Below are positions 1-6,486 of a stretch of DNA of 7,582 nt, piece after piece. Location of the stretch: assembly GCA_943326825.2 (NCBI GenBank), contig CALPUT020000115.1, forward strand, positions 1-7,582, read 5' to 3'. Made by a program: the position numbers and the translations under genes. Positions within the stretch are counted from its first letter, which is position 1. Every line of letters begins with the position of its first letter. The stretch comes from Chryseobacterium gleum. GTDB taxonomy: Bacteria > Bacteroidota > Bacteroidia > Flavobacteriales_D > Crocinitomicaceae. The notes under the pieces are model-generated. The model ran no database searches, was not told the DNA's origin, and saw only the letters and a program-made list of their open reading frames with translations.

Positions 1-713
1 ATCATTAATTCTGTTTTGCTTAAACGATTGATTTCTGTGAAGTATTTTTCATTAAAAGCATCTGATAAATAGATTTTTTTACCGATTCCTAGTACGCCAT
101 TTTTCTTTTGAAGTACGTGATTGTCAATCAATTCTTTTTCGGTTCCATATGTGTAATAAACACGATTTAACTCATTTTCCAATTCATCTGCAATGGATGT
201 TTTCTTCAGGTATTCATCAAATAATTGAGAATATTGTTTATCCATTTGCATTAATTGATCTTCTAGTGCAACTAATTCATTATCTTTTTCTTGAATCTCT
301 AATGCTAAACGTTCAACCATACTGTTTAACTCATTGATTTTAATGTTACTATTAAATACTTTTTTGCTTAATAAATTAATTTTGCGAGTATTGATTTCTC
401 TTAATGACTGAATGGTTTTAATCTGTTCAATAATCCAATCTTTATCTTCAGATGTCAATTTTTCACCATCGGTTAAGGTTTTAATTTCGTTCTTTTTTAA
501 CTCAATCGTTGCTAAATTAGATTGAACTTCATCAAAAAACTTTAAAGATTCATCGATTATTAAATCCTTTTGTTGTTCATCGAATTTGATTTGTTTGATT
601 TGACTTTCTAATTCAGAAATGCGTTCAGTATCTTTTGGATTCGATTTTGTAGGTGCTTCTTGACATGCAACAAGAACTGAAAGTAAAAAGGCATAAAAGA
701 ATATATTTTTCAT
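1..713 (-). CDS. Coiled-coil lipoprotein, C-terminus cut by the window edge (Cbp1-like family suspected)
   Basis: The minus-strand frame is open from an ATG at 713 to the left edge, giving 237 residues with no stop. The N-terminus is a lipoprotein signal peptide: K2, a hydrophobic run from about 4 to 15, and a lipobox L-V-A-C with the lipidated cysteine at residue 17. It should be anchored in the outer or inner membrane facing the periplasm or surface. Residues about 30-190 are rich in E, K, Q, L and I with heptad-like spacing, which suggests a long coiled coil. After it comes a small segment with G-V-L-G-I-G-K-K (206-213) followed by Y-L-S-D-A-F-N and Y-F-T-E-I. That tail resembles Bacteroidota coiled-coil lipoproteins annotated as Cbp1-like adhesins; this is recall, not a search. 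It is transcribed away from the M61 peptidase gene, with an exact -7 box just upstream. Gene and lipoprotein nature are secure; function is unknown. Confidence 0.85.
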   Translation of the reverse strand, partial: MKNIFFYAFLLSVLVACQEAPTKSNPKDTERISELESQIKQIKFDEQQKDLIIDESLKFFDEVQSNLATIELKKNEIKTLTDGEKLTSEDKDWIIEQIKTIQSLREINTRKINLLSKKVFNSNIKINELNSMVERLALEIQEKDNELVALEDQLMQMDKQYSQLFDEYLKKTSIADELENELNRVYYTYGTEKELIDNHVLQKKNGVLGIGKKIYLSDAFNEKYFTEINRLSKTELM

Positions 714-730
714 AATGAACGTATTTTAAT

Positions 731-759
731 CAAATTTAACTCAATTCTTTCTATGCAAA
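731..759 (-). promoter_or_regulatory. Bacteroidota-type promoter for the lipoprotein gene
   Basis: Read on the minus strand, 738-731 is TAAATTTG, an exact match to the Bacteroidota -7 consensus TAnnTTTG. A TTTG lies at 759-756, separated by 17 bases, which fits the -33 element and its usual spacing. Transcription would start near 724-726, giving a leader of about 12 nt before the ATG at 713. The assignment rests on consensus matching only. Confidence 0.6.
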
Positions 760-762
760 TTT

Positions 763-770
763 TATCTTTG
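763..770 (+). promoter_or_regulatory. -7 box of a promoter for the M61 peptidase gene
   Basis: TATCTTTG at 763-770 matches TAnnTTTG exactly. The expected start is near 777, about 14 nt upstream of the ATG at 791. No clear TTTG or TTG is present 17-20 bases upstream, so the -33 half is weak. It lies in the same 77-bp gap as the lipoprotein promoter on the other strand, with its -7 box only 3 bp from that promoter's -33 element, so the two polymerases probably compete. Confidence 0.5.
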
Positions 771-790
771 GTAAAATTTTTCAATTCAAT

Positions 791-2578
791 ATGTTTAAAT
801 CTTTTTTATCAATTGCTTTAGTAGCAAGTTTAAGCGTTTCTTTCTCTCAAAACGTGAGTTATAAATTAAGAATGTCTAAGCCCCAATCTCATTATTTCGA
901 AGTAGAAATGCAGGTTTCGGATAACAAAGAAGCTCAATTAGAATTAAAACTTCCAGTTTGGGCTCCCGGTTCTTATTTGGTGCGTGAATTTTCTAAAAAC
1001 TTAAATTTAGTAAAAGCTTATAATGAAGCTGGAATTGAATTAAAGGTTGACAAAAAAGAAAAAAACAAATGGATTGTCAATACCAATAAAGCTAAAAAAG
1101 TAACGGTTAAATATGAAGTGTATTCGTTTGAACTTTCAGTAAGAACAAGCTTTTTAGATTTAACACATGGATTTGTTAGTGGACCTGGTGTTTTTATGTA
1201 CGTTGAATCAGCGAAAAAAAACAAGGGTACGTTAGAAGTCTTTCCTTATAAAGATTTTAAAGTAATTACTTCGGCTTTAGTGAAAGCGAATGAAAGTATT
1301 TCAAAAGATGGATCAACGCTTTATCAATTTGACAATTACGATCAGTTATTGGATTGTCCGATTGAAATTGGCAACCAAGTCGTATTTGATTTTAAAGCAG
1401 CTGGGACGGTTCATACAGTTGGGATTTTCGGAACAGGAAATTTTGATGTTGAATTATTGAAAAAAGACATGGCGAAGATTTGTGAAACTGCAACTGCTGT
1501 TTTTGGTTCAAATCCGAATAAAAATTACACATTCATCATTCACAATGTAACTGATGGACAAGGTGGTTTAGAGCATGTGAATAACACAACTTTAAGTGTC
1601 AATCGTTGGACTTATCAAGGAGCTGAATACAATGGTTTCTTGTCTTTGGTTGCGCATGAATATTTCCATTTATGGAATGTAAAACGTATTCGTCCAATTG
1701 AATTAGGGCCGTTTGATTACGATAAAGAAAGCTACACGACTTTATTATGGGTGATGGAAGGATTTACTTCATACTACGATGAATTATTATTATTGAGAGC
1801 TGGATATTACTCTGAAGAAACATTTTTAGCGAAAATGATAGGGAATATTAATTATGTTGAAGGTTCTGTTGGTTCGAGAGTTCAACCTTTGGCTCATTCT
1901 AGTTTTGATGCTTGGGTAAAAGGATATCGCCCAAATGAAAATAGCTCAAATACAGGAATGACTTATTATTCTAGAGGCGCTATCATTGCTTCATTGTTGG
2001 ATGCGATGATCATTGAGAAATACAAAGGACAAAAATGTTTGGATCATTTCTTACAAGTTTTATTGGAGAAATATTACAAAAAATTAAACAGAGGTTTTTC
2101 AGATGTAGAATTTAAGAAAGAGTTAGAAAACTTTTTAGATACAGATTTAACGGATTTTTTCAATAAATACATCAACGGAACAGAAATTCCAAATTACAAC
2201 GAAATTTATTCAAAAGTAGGAGTGAAGGCTGAATACACAGGTAATTCAATCCCATCATTTGGTGCGAATTTATCTCAAAACGGAAGTCAATTAAATGTGA
2301 AATCAGTTCGTGCTGGTTCTGCTGCTGAAAGTGCAGGTTTAAGTGCGAATGATGAAATTATCGGTTGCAATGGTTTCAGAGTAAATCAATCTTCATTTGA
2401 AGCAATGATTGCCTCTTTCAAAACAGATAAAGAGTTTAAAATTTTAATTTCAAGAGATTTAAACTTGTATGAATTAACGGTGAAATTAGCATACTATGAA
2501 CGCCCTCAATTCAGATTATCTTTTATCAATGATGATAAAACAAATGTGTTGAAAAATTACATGTTTAGAAAAAAATAA
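791..2578 (+). CDS. Exported M61-family metallopeptidase (glycyl aminopeptidase-like) with C-terminal PDZ domain
   Basis: The 595-residue product is about the usual length for bacterial M61 peptidases, zinc enzymes that remove N-terminal residues (Gly/Ala preference in the characterised member). Residues 1-20 form a signal peptide ending V-S-F-S-Q, so it acts in the periplasm or outside. The beta-rich M61 N-terminal domain covers roughly 22-200 and includes W-A-P-G-S-Y at 57-62, a family hallmark. The catalytic domain has G-G-L-E-H at 258-262 and the zinc motif H-E-Y-F-H at 289-293, followed by L-W-N-V-K-R-I-R-P; E323 in M-E-G-F-T-S-Y-Y is the likely third zinc ligand. A PDZ domain spans about 480-568. 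All expected active-site elements are present, so the enzyme looks functional. The ATG at 791 gives a canonical signal peptide and sits just downstream of an exact -7 box. The exact substrate is unknown. The decayed DUF1569 gene begins 27 nt downstream. Confidence 0.93.
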   Translation: MFKSFLSIALVASLSVSFSQNVSYKLRMSKPQSHYFEVEMQVSDNKEAQLELKLPVWAPGSYLVREFSKNLNLVKAYNEAGIELKVDKKEKNKWIVNTNKAKKVTVKYEVYSFELSVRTSFLDLTHGFVSGPGVFMYVESAKKNKGTLEVFPYKDFKVITSALVKANESISKDGSTLYQFDNYDQLLDCPIEIGNQVVFDFKAAGTVHTVGIFGTGNFDVELLKKDMAKICETATAVFGSNPNKNYTFIIHNVTDGQGGLEHVNNTTLSVNRWTYQGAEYNGFLSLVAHEYFHLWNVKRIRPIELGPFDYDKESYTTLLWVMEGFTSYYDELLLLRAGYYSEETFLAKMIGNINYVEGSVGSRVQPLAHSSFDAWVKGYRPNENSSNTGMTYYSRGAIIASLLDAMIIEKYKGQKCLDHFLQVLLEKYYKKLNRGFSDVEFKKELENFLDTDLTDFFNKYINGTEIPNYNEIYSKVGVKAEYTGNSIPSFGANLSQNGSQLNVKSVRAGSAAESAGLSANDEIIGCNGFRVNQSSFEAMIASFKTDKEFKILISRDLNLYELTVKLAYYERPQFRLSFINDDKTNVLKNYMFRKK

Positions 2579-2605
2579 GAAGCAGGAAATAAAATTAAAA
2601 TATAG

Positions 2606-3061
2606 CTTAAGAAAAGTGTTTTTGATCAAAATGATGTAAACGAAATTATCGAACGAATTCATAAATTGACACCAGAAACTCAACCTTTATGAGGTAAAAT
2701 GAGCGTTGGACAAATGTTGTTTCATTGCAGTGTGGTATATCAATTTGTATATTCAGATAAACATCCAAAGCCTAATTTATTTATGAGCTTAATATTAAAA
2801 ATGTTTATAAAGAAAATCGTAACTGGAACAAAAGAATACAAGAAAAATAGTCAAACGGCTCCTGCTTTTGTGATTACAGACAAAAAAGATTTCGAGTATG
2901 AAAAACATCAGTTAATTGATTACATCAACCAAACATTAGAATTAGGAAAAGCGCATTTTGATGGTAAAGTTTCTTTGTCTTTCGGTAAAATGAATGGTCA
3001 AGAATGGAACAATATGTTCTAAAACCATTTAAATCATCATTTAGTACAATTTGGAGCTTAA
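2606..3061 (+). pseudogene. Decayed DUF1569 (DinB-like) gene: start codon lost, two in-frame stops
   Basis: One continuous frame from 2606 to the stop at 3059-3061 encodes a protein of about 151 residues that reads as a complete DUF1569 member: K-K-S-V-F-D-Q-N-D-V at the start, K-L-T-P-E-T-Q-P-L-x-G-K-M in the middle, M-L-F-H-C, H-P-K-P-N, Y-K-K-N-S-Q-T-A-P, A-H-F-D-G-K, then W-N-N-M-F and H-L-N-H-H-L-V-Q-F-G at the end. It is interrupted by TGA at 2690-2692, where the family has Trp in W-G-K-M (TGG to TGA), and by TAA at 3020-3022, where the family has Tyr in M-F-Y-K-H. The first codon is CTT where ATG is expected, a TAG lies immediately upstream, and no ATG, GTG or TTG precedes the TGA at a useful position. 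An open stretch from the ATG at 2699 to 3022 remains (107 codons), but its product would lack about 31 N-terminal and 13 C-terminal residues, including the C-terminal histidines. Members of this family are small DinB-like four-helix proteins of unknown role. Confidence 0.82.
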
Positions 3062-3087
3062 AAATATTGATTATAATATTCGAATTT

Positions 3088-3097
3088 AAAGGAGGTT
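3088..3097 (+). promoter_or_regulatory. Strong Shine-Dalgarno-like sequence, unusual for Bacteroidota
   Basis: AAAGGAGGTT at 3088-3097 contains the full AAAGGAGGT complement of the 16S rRNA 3' end. The nearest in-frame start is the ATG at 3109, 13 nt after GGAGG, which is longer than the usual spacing. The favoured start by signal-peptide logic is at 3145, 49 nt away. It may therefore be functional for the longer form, or be coincidental. Confidence 0.35.
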
Positions 3098-3144
3098 AAA
3101 CTAATTCGATGTCTTTTTTTAGTAACTTTAAACAAAAACCAATC

Positions 3145-3627
3145 ATGAAAGAATTATACATTACGTTTTTGTTCTCAATCTGCTTTTTGTTTTCGTCTTT
3201 TTCACAAGTTTACAACGAGAAAGATAGCACTTATTATAACGATTCGAGTTATGTAAAAGTGTATAACGGGACCATGATTCACTTTTTCGAAGAGTCTAAT
3301 AAAATGAAAAGCCAAATATCAATCATTGATGGAAAATGGCACGGCGAAAAAACAGATTATTATGAAAGTGGGGAAGTTGAACGTAAAACAAATTATATCA
3401 ATGGTGTTCCGAATGGTACAACCTATGTTTATCATGAAAATGGTGTTCTTCAAGGTCAAACAAGATATGAAAATGGAGAATTGAACGGTGATTGGCTTCA
3501 ATATCATCCAAATGGAAAAGTACTTGGAAAGGGAAAGTATATAAAAGGTAAAATACACGGTGATACTATTTGGTATGATCCAGAAGGAAATGTTTCAAAT
3601 TTTTATAAGATTGAGTTGAAGTGGTAA
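3145..3627 (+). CDS. Exported MORN_2-repeat protein (YwqK-like family)
   Basis: I place the start at the ATG at 3145 because it gives a textbook signal peptide (K2, hydrophobic core, ending S-S-F-S-Q at residue 21) in a 160-residue protein. An in-frame ATG at 3109 would add 12 residues and is preceded by a strong Shine-Dalgarno-like sequence, so the longer form cannot be excluded. After a short linker, the protein is built of repeats of the Y-x-x-x-G ... Y-x-x-G-x-x-x-G type. The glycine of Y-x-x-x-G falls at residues 76, 100, 124 and 148, an exact 24-residue period, and a degenerate copy precedes the first. These are MORN_2 repeats, as in proteins automatically named YwqK family antitoxin. 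No toxin partner is visible and the protein is exported, so the antitoxin label should not be taken literally. A surface or periplasmic binding role is inference. It lies 83 nt downstream of the DUF1569 pseudogene's final stop, and 52 nt separate it from the flippase gene. Confidence 0.85.
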   Translation: MKELYITFLFSICFLFSSFSQVYNEKDSTYYNDSSYVKVYNGTMIHFFEESNKMKSQISIIDGKWHGEKTDYYESGEVERKTNYINGVPNGTTYVYHENGVLQGQTRYENGELNGDWLQYHPNGKVLGKGKYIKGKIHGDTIWYDPEGNVSNFYKIELKW

Positions 3628-3679
3628 ATTAATTATAAATTAGTTTCATTTTATATTATTAATATTTCTTAAATTATAA

Positions 3680-5179
3680 ATGGGGATTGTTCAAAAAGAA
3701 GCTTTAAATACAACTATTTTATCCTATATTGGATTAGTTATCGGTTATATAAACAAAGGCTTTTTATTTATTGTTTTTTTATCTACTGAACAAATAGGTC
3801 TTGTAAATCTGTTACTTTCTGTTGGTTTGCTTTTTGCACATCTTTCAAACTTTGGATTAATAAATGCAGTCTGGCGTTTTTTTCCTTTTTTCAGAAATGA
3901 AGAAAAAGACCATTATGGATTTTTAAAAGGAATATTAATTAAAGTAATAATAGGAGGTTTTATTTATGCAATTATTGCTTATGTCTTGAAACCAGAAATT
4001 ATTTATTTATACAAAGAAAAATCAGCATTATTTGTAGATTATTTCTTTTGGGTAATACCAATTGGATTAGCGAATGTGGTTTTTTTGATTTTTGACATGT
4101 TTCTAAGAGGATTAAATAAAAATACTATTTCAGTAATTTCTAATGAGTTCTTTCATCGCTTATTAACAACTTTATTAATTCTTTTATTTGCTTTCAAATT
4201 GATTCATTTTGATCTATTTGTGGTTTTATTTTCTATTTCGTTTTTTTTGCCAACACTTATTTTATTTGTTCATCTAGTGAAAATAAAAGAATTGAAGTTT
4301 AAAAGATCTTCGGCTAAAATATCTAAAAAATTTCAGCGAATTGTTTATTCGTACAGTATATTTAGTTATTTAAATTCTATTGGTTCAGTTGTTATTGTGA
4401 CGATGGATGCAATGATGATAGCAGTTTTCTTAGGTTTAAAAGCAACTGGTGTTTATAGTACAATTTTATATTTAATCAATGCATTACAAATACCTATTCG
4501 ATCAATCATGAGGGTAGGAACTTCATTAGTTGCAAAGTATTGGAAAGAAAAAGATATGGTAAAAATGAATGAATTATATGTTAAAGTTAGTTCTATTTCA
4601 TTAATTATTTCACTATACACATTTATGCTTGTTTGGGTTAATATTGATCATATAATCTTTTATCTGCCCAAAGATTTTAAAATTGCTGGAATTACTTTTT
4701 TAATTTTTATGATTGGAAAAATGATTGACATGTATTTTGGTTTAAATGGGATAATTTTCATAACCTCTAAAAAATACAAGTATGATATTATTTTTACCAC
4801 AATTCTATTATTTGCAGTTTATTTCATGAATTTATTTTTAATACCACACTATGGAATTCTAGGAGCTGCAATTTCTACTTCTTTTGCTATAATTTTTTAT
4901 AACGTTGGTCGGTTAGTTTTTGTATGGAAACTTTATAGACTTCAACCTTTTGAAAAAAATCAATTTAAAATAATTACATTATTTTTAGGTGTAATTTTAC
5001 TATTTAAAATATTACCAGTATTTCAAATTCATCCAATACTTTACAGTTTTTTAAATTGTATTTTAATAACTGTTATTTTTATCGGCGGAATTATACTTTT
5101 TAAATTTAATCATGATTTAAATTCATATATAAATAAGGTAACATTTAAACTTCTGAAAAAGGAATTTATTTCTAAATAA
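3680..5179 (+). CDS. Polysaccharide flippase, Wzx/MOP-type (oligosaccharide flippase family)
   Basis: This 499-residue protein is almost wholly hydrophobic, with about 14 predicted membrane helices (roughly 12-34, 37-60, 84-106, 120-141, 159-175, 178-200, 221-250, 255-275, 303-320, 337-360, 369-390, 392-415, 430-447 and 450-475). Basic loops lie between helices (about 200-220 and 286-300). The opening M-G-I-V-Q-K-E-A-L-N-T-T-I-L-S-Y, the L-S-T-E-Q-I-G-L-V-N-L-L segment and the later H-Y-G-I-L-G-A-A-I-S-T motif near 390-400 fit the MOP-superfamily flippases that move lipid-linked glycans across the inner membrane. The substrate cannot be read from the sequence. No glycosyltransferase, polymerase or sugar-nucleotide gene is adjacent in this window, so it appears as a stand-alone flippase. 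Base composition is visibly more AT-rich than in the M61 gene, which is common for membrane proteins and is not by itself evidence of transfer. The ATG at 3680 has no clear promoter box in the 52-nt gap. Confidence 0.88.
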   Translation: MGIVQKEALNTTILSYIGLVIGYINKGFLFIVFLSTEQIGLVNLLLSVGLLFAHLSNFGLINAVWRFFPFFRNEEKDHYGFLKGILIKVIIGGFIYAIIAYVLKPEIIYLYKEKSALFVDYFFWVIPIGLANVVFLIFDMFLRGLNKNTISVISNEFFHRLLTTLLILLFAFKLIHFDLFVVLFSISFFLPTLILFVHLVKIKELKFKRSSAKISKKFQRIVYSYSIFSYLNSIGSVVIVTMDAMMIAVFLGLKATGVYSTILYLINALQIPIRSIMRVGTSLVAKYWKEKDMVKMNELYVKVSSISLIISLYTFMLVWVNIDHIIFYLPKDFKIAGITFLIFMIGKMIDMYFGLNGIIFITSKKYKYDIIFTTILLFAVYFMNLFLIPHYGILGAAISTSFAIIFYNVGRLVFVWKLYRLQPFEKNQFKIITLFLGVILLFKILPVFQIHPILYSFLNCILITVIFIGGIILFKFNHDLNSYINKVTFKLLKKEFISK

Positions 5180-5213
5180 AAAAAAAGCTGGTTAAATTGA
5201 ATTAACACAGCTT
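5178..5213 (-). terminator. Intrinsic terminator facing minus-strand transcription
   Basis: AAGCTG-GTTAA at 5185-5195 pairs with TTAAC at 5202-5206 and CAGCTT at 5208-5213, leaving a 6-nt loop (5196-5201) and one bulged base (5207): 11 bp in total. On the minus strand the stem runs into nine consecutive T residues (5186-5178, two of them shared with the stem). That is the classical layout for rho-independent termination of leftward transcripts. On the plus strand no T tract follows, so it is a poorer stop for the flippase transcript. Part of the T tract lies within the flippase stop codon (5177-5179). Confidence 0.7.
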
Positions 5214-5284
5214 CTAAACAAACAAATAAAGTTAGCAGAAAGCCTTAATTGTATAATTTTTTTATTTATACATTTAGAGCAATC

Positions 5285-5321
5285 TATAATAAAATAAAGT
5301 AGTAGTAGTAATTTTATTATA
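5285..5321. repeat. AT-only inverted repeat with an AGT-repeat loop, in the convergent intergenic gap
   Basis: TATAATAAAAT at 5285-5295 is a perfect inverted copy of ATTTTATTATA at 5311-5321. The 15-nt loop contains four tandem AGT units (5298-5310). A second, smaller inverted repeat (TGTATAA 5250-5256, TTATACA 5266-5272) lies to its left, and AATCG/CGATT (5386-5390/5396-5400) and the palindrome at 5405-5416 lie to its right. The rest of 5214-5460 shows no coding potential. In sequence this AT-rich, such repeats can arise by chance, so function is unproven. Confidence 0.4.
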
Positions 5322-5341
5322 ATCTCTTTTCTTCAGTAAAT

Positions 5342-5349
5342 CAAAATTA
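5342..5349 (-). promoter_or_regulatory. Possible minus-strand -7 box inside the convergent gap
   Basis: Read on the minus strand, 5349-5342 is TAATTTTG, matching TAnnTTTG. No TTTG lies at the expected -33 distance. If used, it would produce an RNA of roughly 150-160 nt ending at the terminator at 5185-5213, with no open reading frame. In an AT-rich gap this match could well be chance. Confidence 0.2.
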
Positions 5350-5460
5350 ATAACTAATTTCTAACTGAATTAAAGTAAAAAACAAAATCGTGTTCCGATT
5401 GTATAAAACATGTTTTTGAATGAAAATTTGAAATTATGAAATAGAAAAATTAATATTTAA

Positions 5461-6486
5461 CTATCCTTTACGACTTCTTTTTTTCTTTTTATCTTCTTTA
5501 TTATCAAAACGTATTCCACCTACTAATTTTATTGAATAGAATGTTTGATTATATTTTAAACTTGAATAATTGATTGATTTATTGTCAAAATCAGTAACTA
5601 CAAAAACAAAAAAACGAGGGATTGAATATCCACCAATAAAACGAATATCTAATCTTGGAGCTAGACCTAAGAATGAACGTTGATAATTGTCAATAGTGTA
5701 AAATTTGTTTTGTATTACTCCTCCTAAACCAAGTAAACCTGTAAATTGCCAATTGTTAATTCTATTTCCAAATGCATAACCTGGTATTATACCGAAATCA
5801 AATGCTGAATATGCTGATGCTTTTGTTTTACTATTTAATGAGTCATATAGTATTGTAGGAATAATGTTATTTGAACCATTACCAACTCCATAGATATTTA
5901 AAGTGTTTTTTATATACCAAGTATGAACCCTTCTTGTGAAATGTGCTGTCTTTCCTCTAACAGCTTGCATTTTGAAATGTTTATTATGAAAATACCAAGC
6001 ATTAATAGAGAAACTTACAGAGTTAATATTAGGTTTTATTTCATTTGGATTCTGAATATTATAACTAGAATCCCATTTGTAAGAATTTTTAATGACATAA
6101 CCTTTATAATTTCTTAAGTCTACATCACAAAACATTTTTTTTATTGTAAAATCGAATCCAAGATTATAAGCGGTTGTTTTTCCATATTTAATTTCATTAT
6201 GATCAGAACCAGGTAAGGCTAAACTTAATCTAAGAGCAAACCACTTATAACAAACACCAAATCCAACAATTGTTTTATAATTATTTCTATATTTTAATTT
6301 TTCATATTTATCTTGATTATTAAATTTTATAGAAAATGGGGCAGTAGTATATCCAAAATCAGAATACACAACAATTTTGTTCTTATATACTTCATATGGT
6401 AAAGAATCACTTTGTGAAAAGTTTGGTTTACCAATCAGAATAAAGACAATAAAGGTAAAATAATATTTAATTTTTAATTCGTTCAA
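5461..6486 (-). CDS. Predicted outer-membrane beta-barrel protein, DUF4421-like
   Basis: The 341-residue product starts with a signal peptide ending P-N-F-S-Q at residue 25. The remainder alternates aromatic and polar residues in short strands, as expected for an outer-membrane barrel. Segments such as V-G-F-G-V-C-Y-K-W-F near 74-83, K-T-T-A-Y-N-L-G-F-D-F (103-113), N-Y-K-G-Y (126-130) and the glycine-rich strands near 230-256 match my memory of DUF4421, a Bacteroidota family of unknown function; no search was run. It ends in a basic tail, K-E-D-K-K-K-K-R-S-R-K-G. The start is awkward: the only standard start near the signal peptide is TTG at 6486, which overlaps the end of the oligopeptidase B gene by 20 nt. 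An ATT at 6471-6469 would give a neater signal peptide but is a very rare start. The arrangement implies co-transcription and translational coupling with the upstream gene. The terminator at 5185-5213 lies about 250 nt beyond its stop. Confidence 0.75.
   Translation of the reverse strand: MNELKIKYYFTFIVFILIGKPNFSQSDSLPYEVYKNKIVVYSDFGYTTAPFSIKFNNQDKYEKLKYRNNYKTIVGFGVCYKWFALRLSLALPGSDHNEIKYGKTTAYNLGFDFTIKKMFCDVDLRNYKGYVIKNSYKWDSSYNIQNPNEIKPNINSVSFSINAWYFHNKHFKMQAVRGKTAHFTRRVHTWYIKNTLNIYGVGNGSNNIIPTILYDSLNSKTKASAYSAFDFGIIPGYAFGNRINNWQFTGLLGLGGVIQNKFYTIDNYQRSFLGLAPRLDIRFIGGYSIPRFFVFVVTDFDNKSINYSSLKYNQTFYSIKLVGGIRFDNKEDKKKKRSRKG

Noticed and set aside
149..337. Plus-strand open frame of 62 codons
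   Set aside because: It lies antisense within the lipoprotein gene, has no family resemblance and no promoter box, and the minus-strand frame is clearly coding.
1018..1224. Minus-strand open frame of 68 codons
   Set aside because: It lies antisense within the M61 peptidase and is a shadow of a well-conserved coding frame.
2690..2692. TGA read as Trp (alternative genetic code or recoding)
   Set aside because: Trp is encoded by TGG throughout the M61 and oligopeptidase B genes, and the same gene has a second stop (TAA) and lacks a start codon, so decay is simpler.
3319..3558. Minus-strand open frame of 79 codons, hydrophobic
   Set aside because: It is antisense to the MORN repeats; the hydrophobic look is a by-product of the repeat codons read in reverse.
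3145..3627. Toxin-antitoxin module
   Set aside because: The YwqK-like protein is exported and no toxin-like gene adjoins it; the name reflects automatic family labelling.
5298..5310. AGT tandem repeat as a phase-variation tract or CRISPR-like repeat
   Set aside because: There are only four triplet units in non-coding DNA, with no reading frame or promoter spacing that would switch and no spacer structure.
5405..5416. Palindrome AAAACATGTTTT as an operator
   Set aside because: It is a single 12-bp palindrome with no nearby promoter or gene start in an AT-rich convergent gap, so chance is a sufficient explanation.
5923..6117. Plus-strand open frame of 64 codons
   Set aside because: It is antisense to the DUF4421-like gene, with no supporting start signals.
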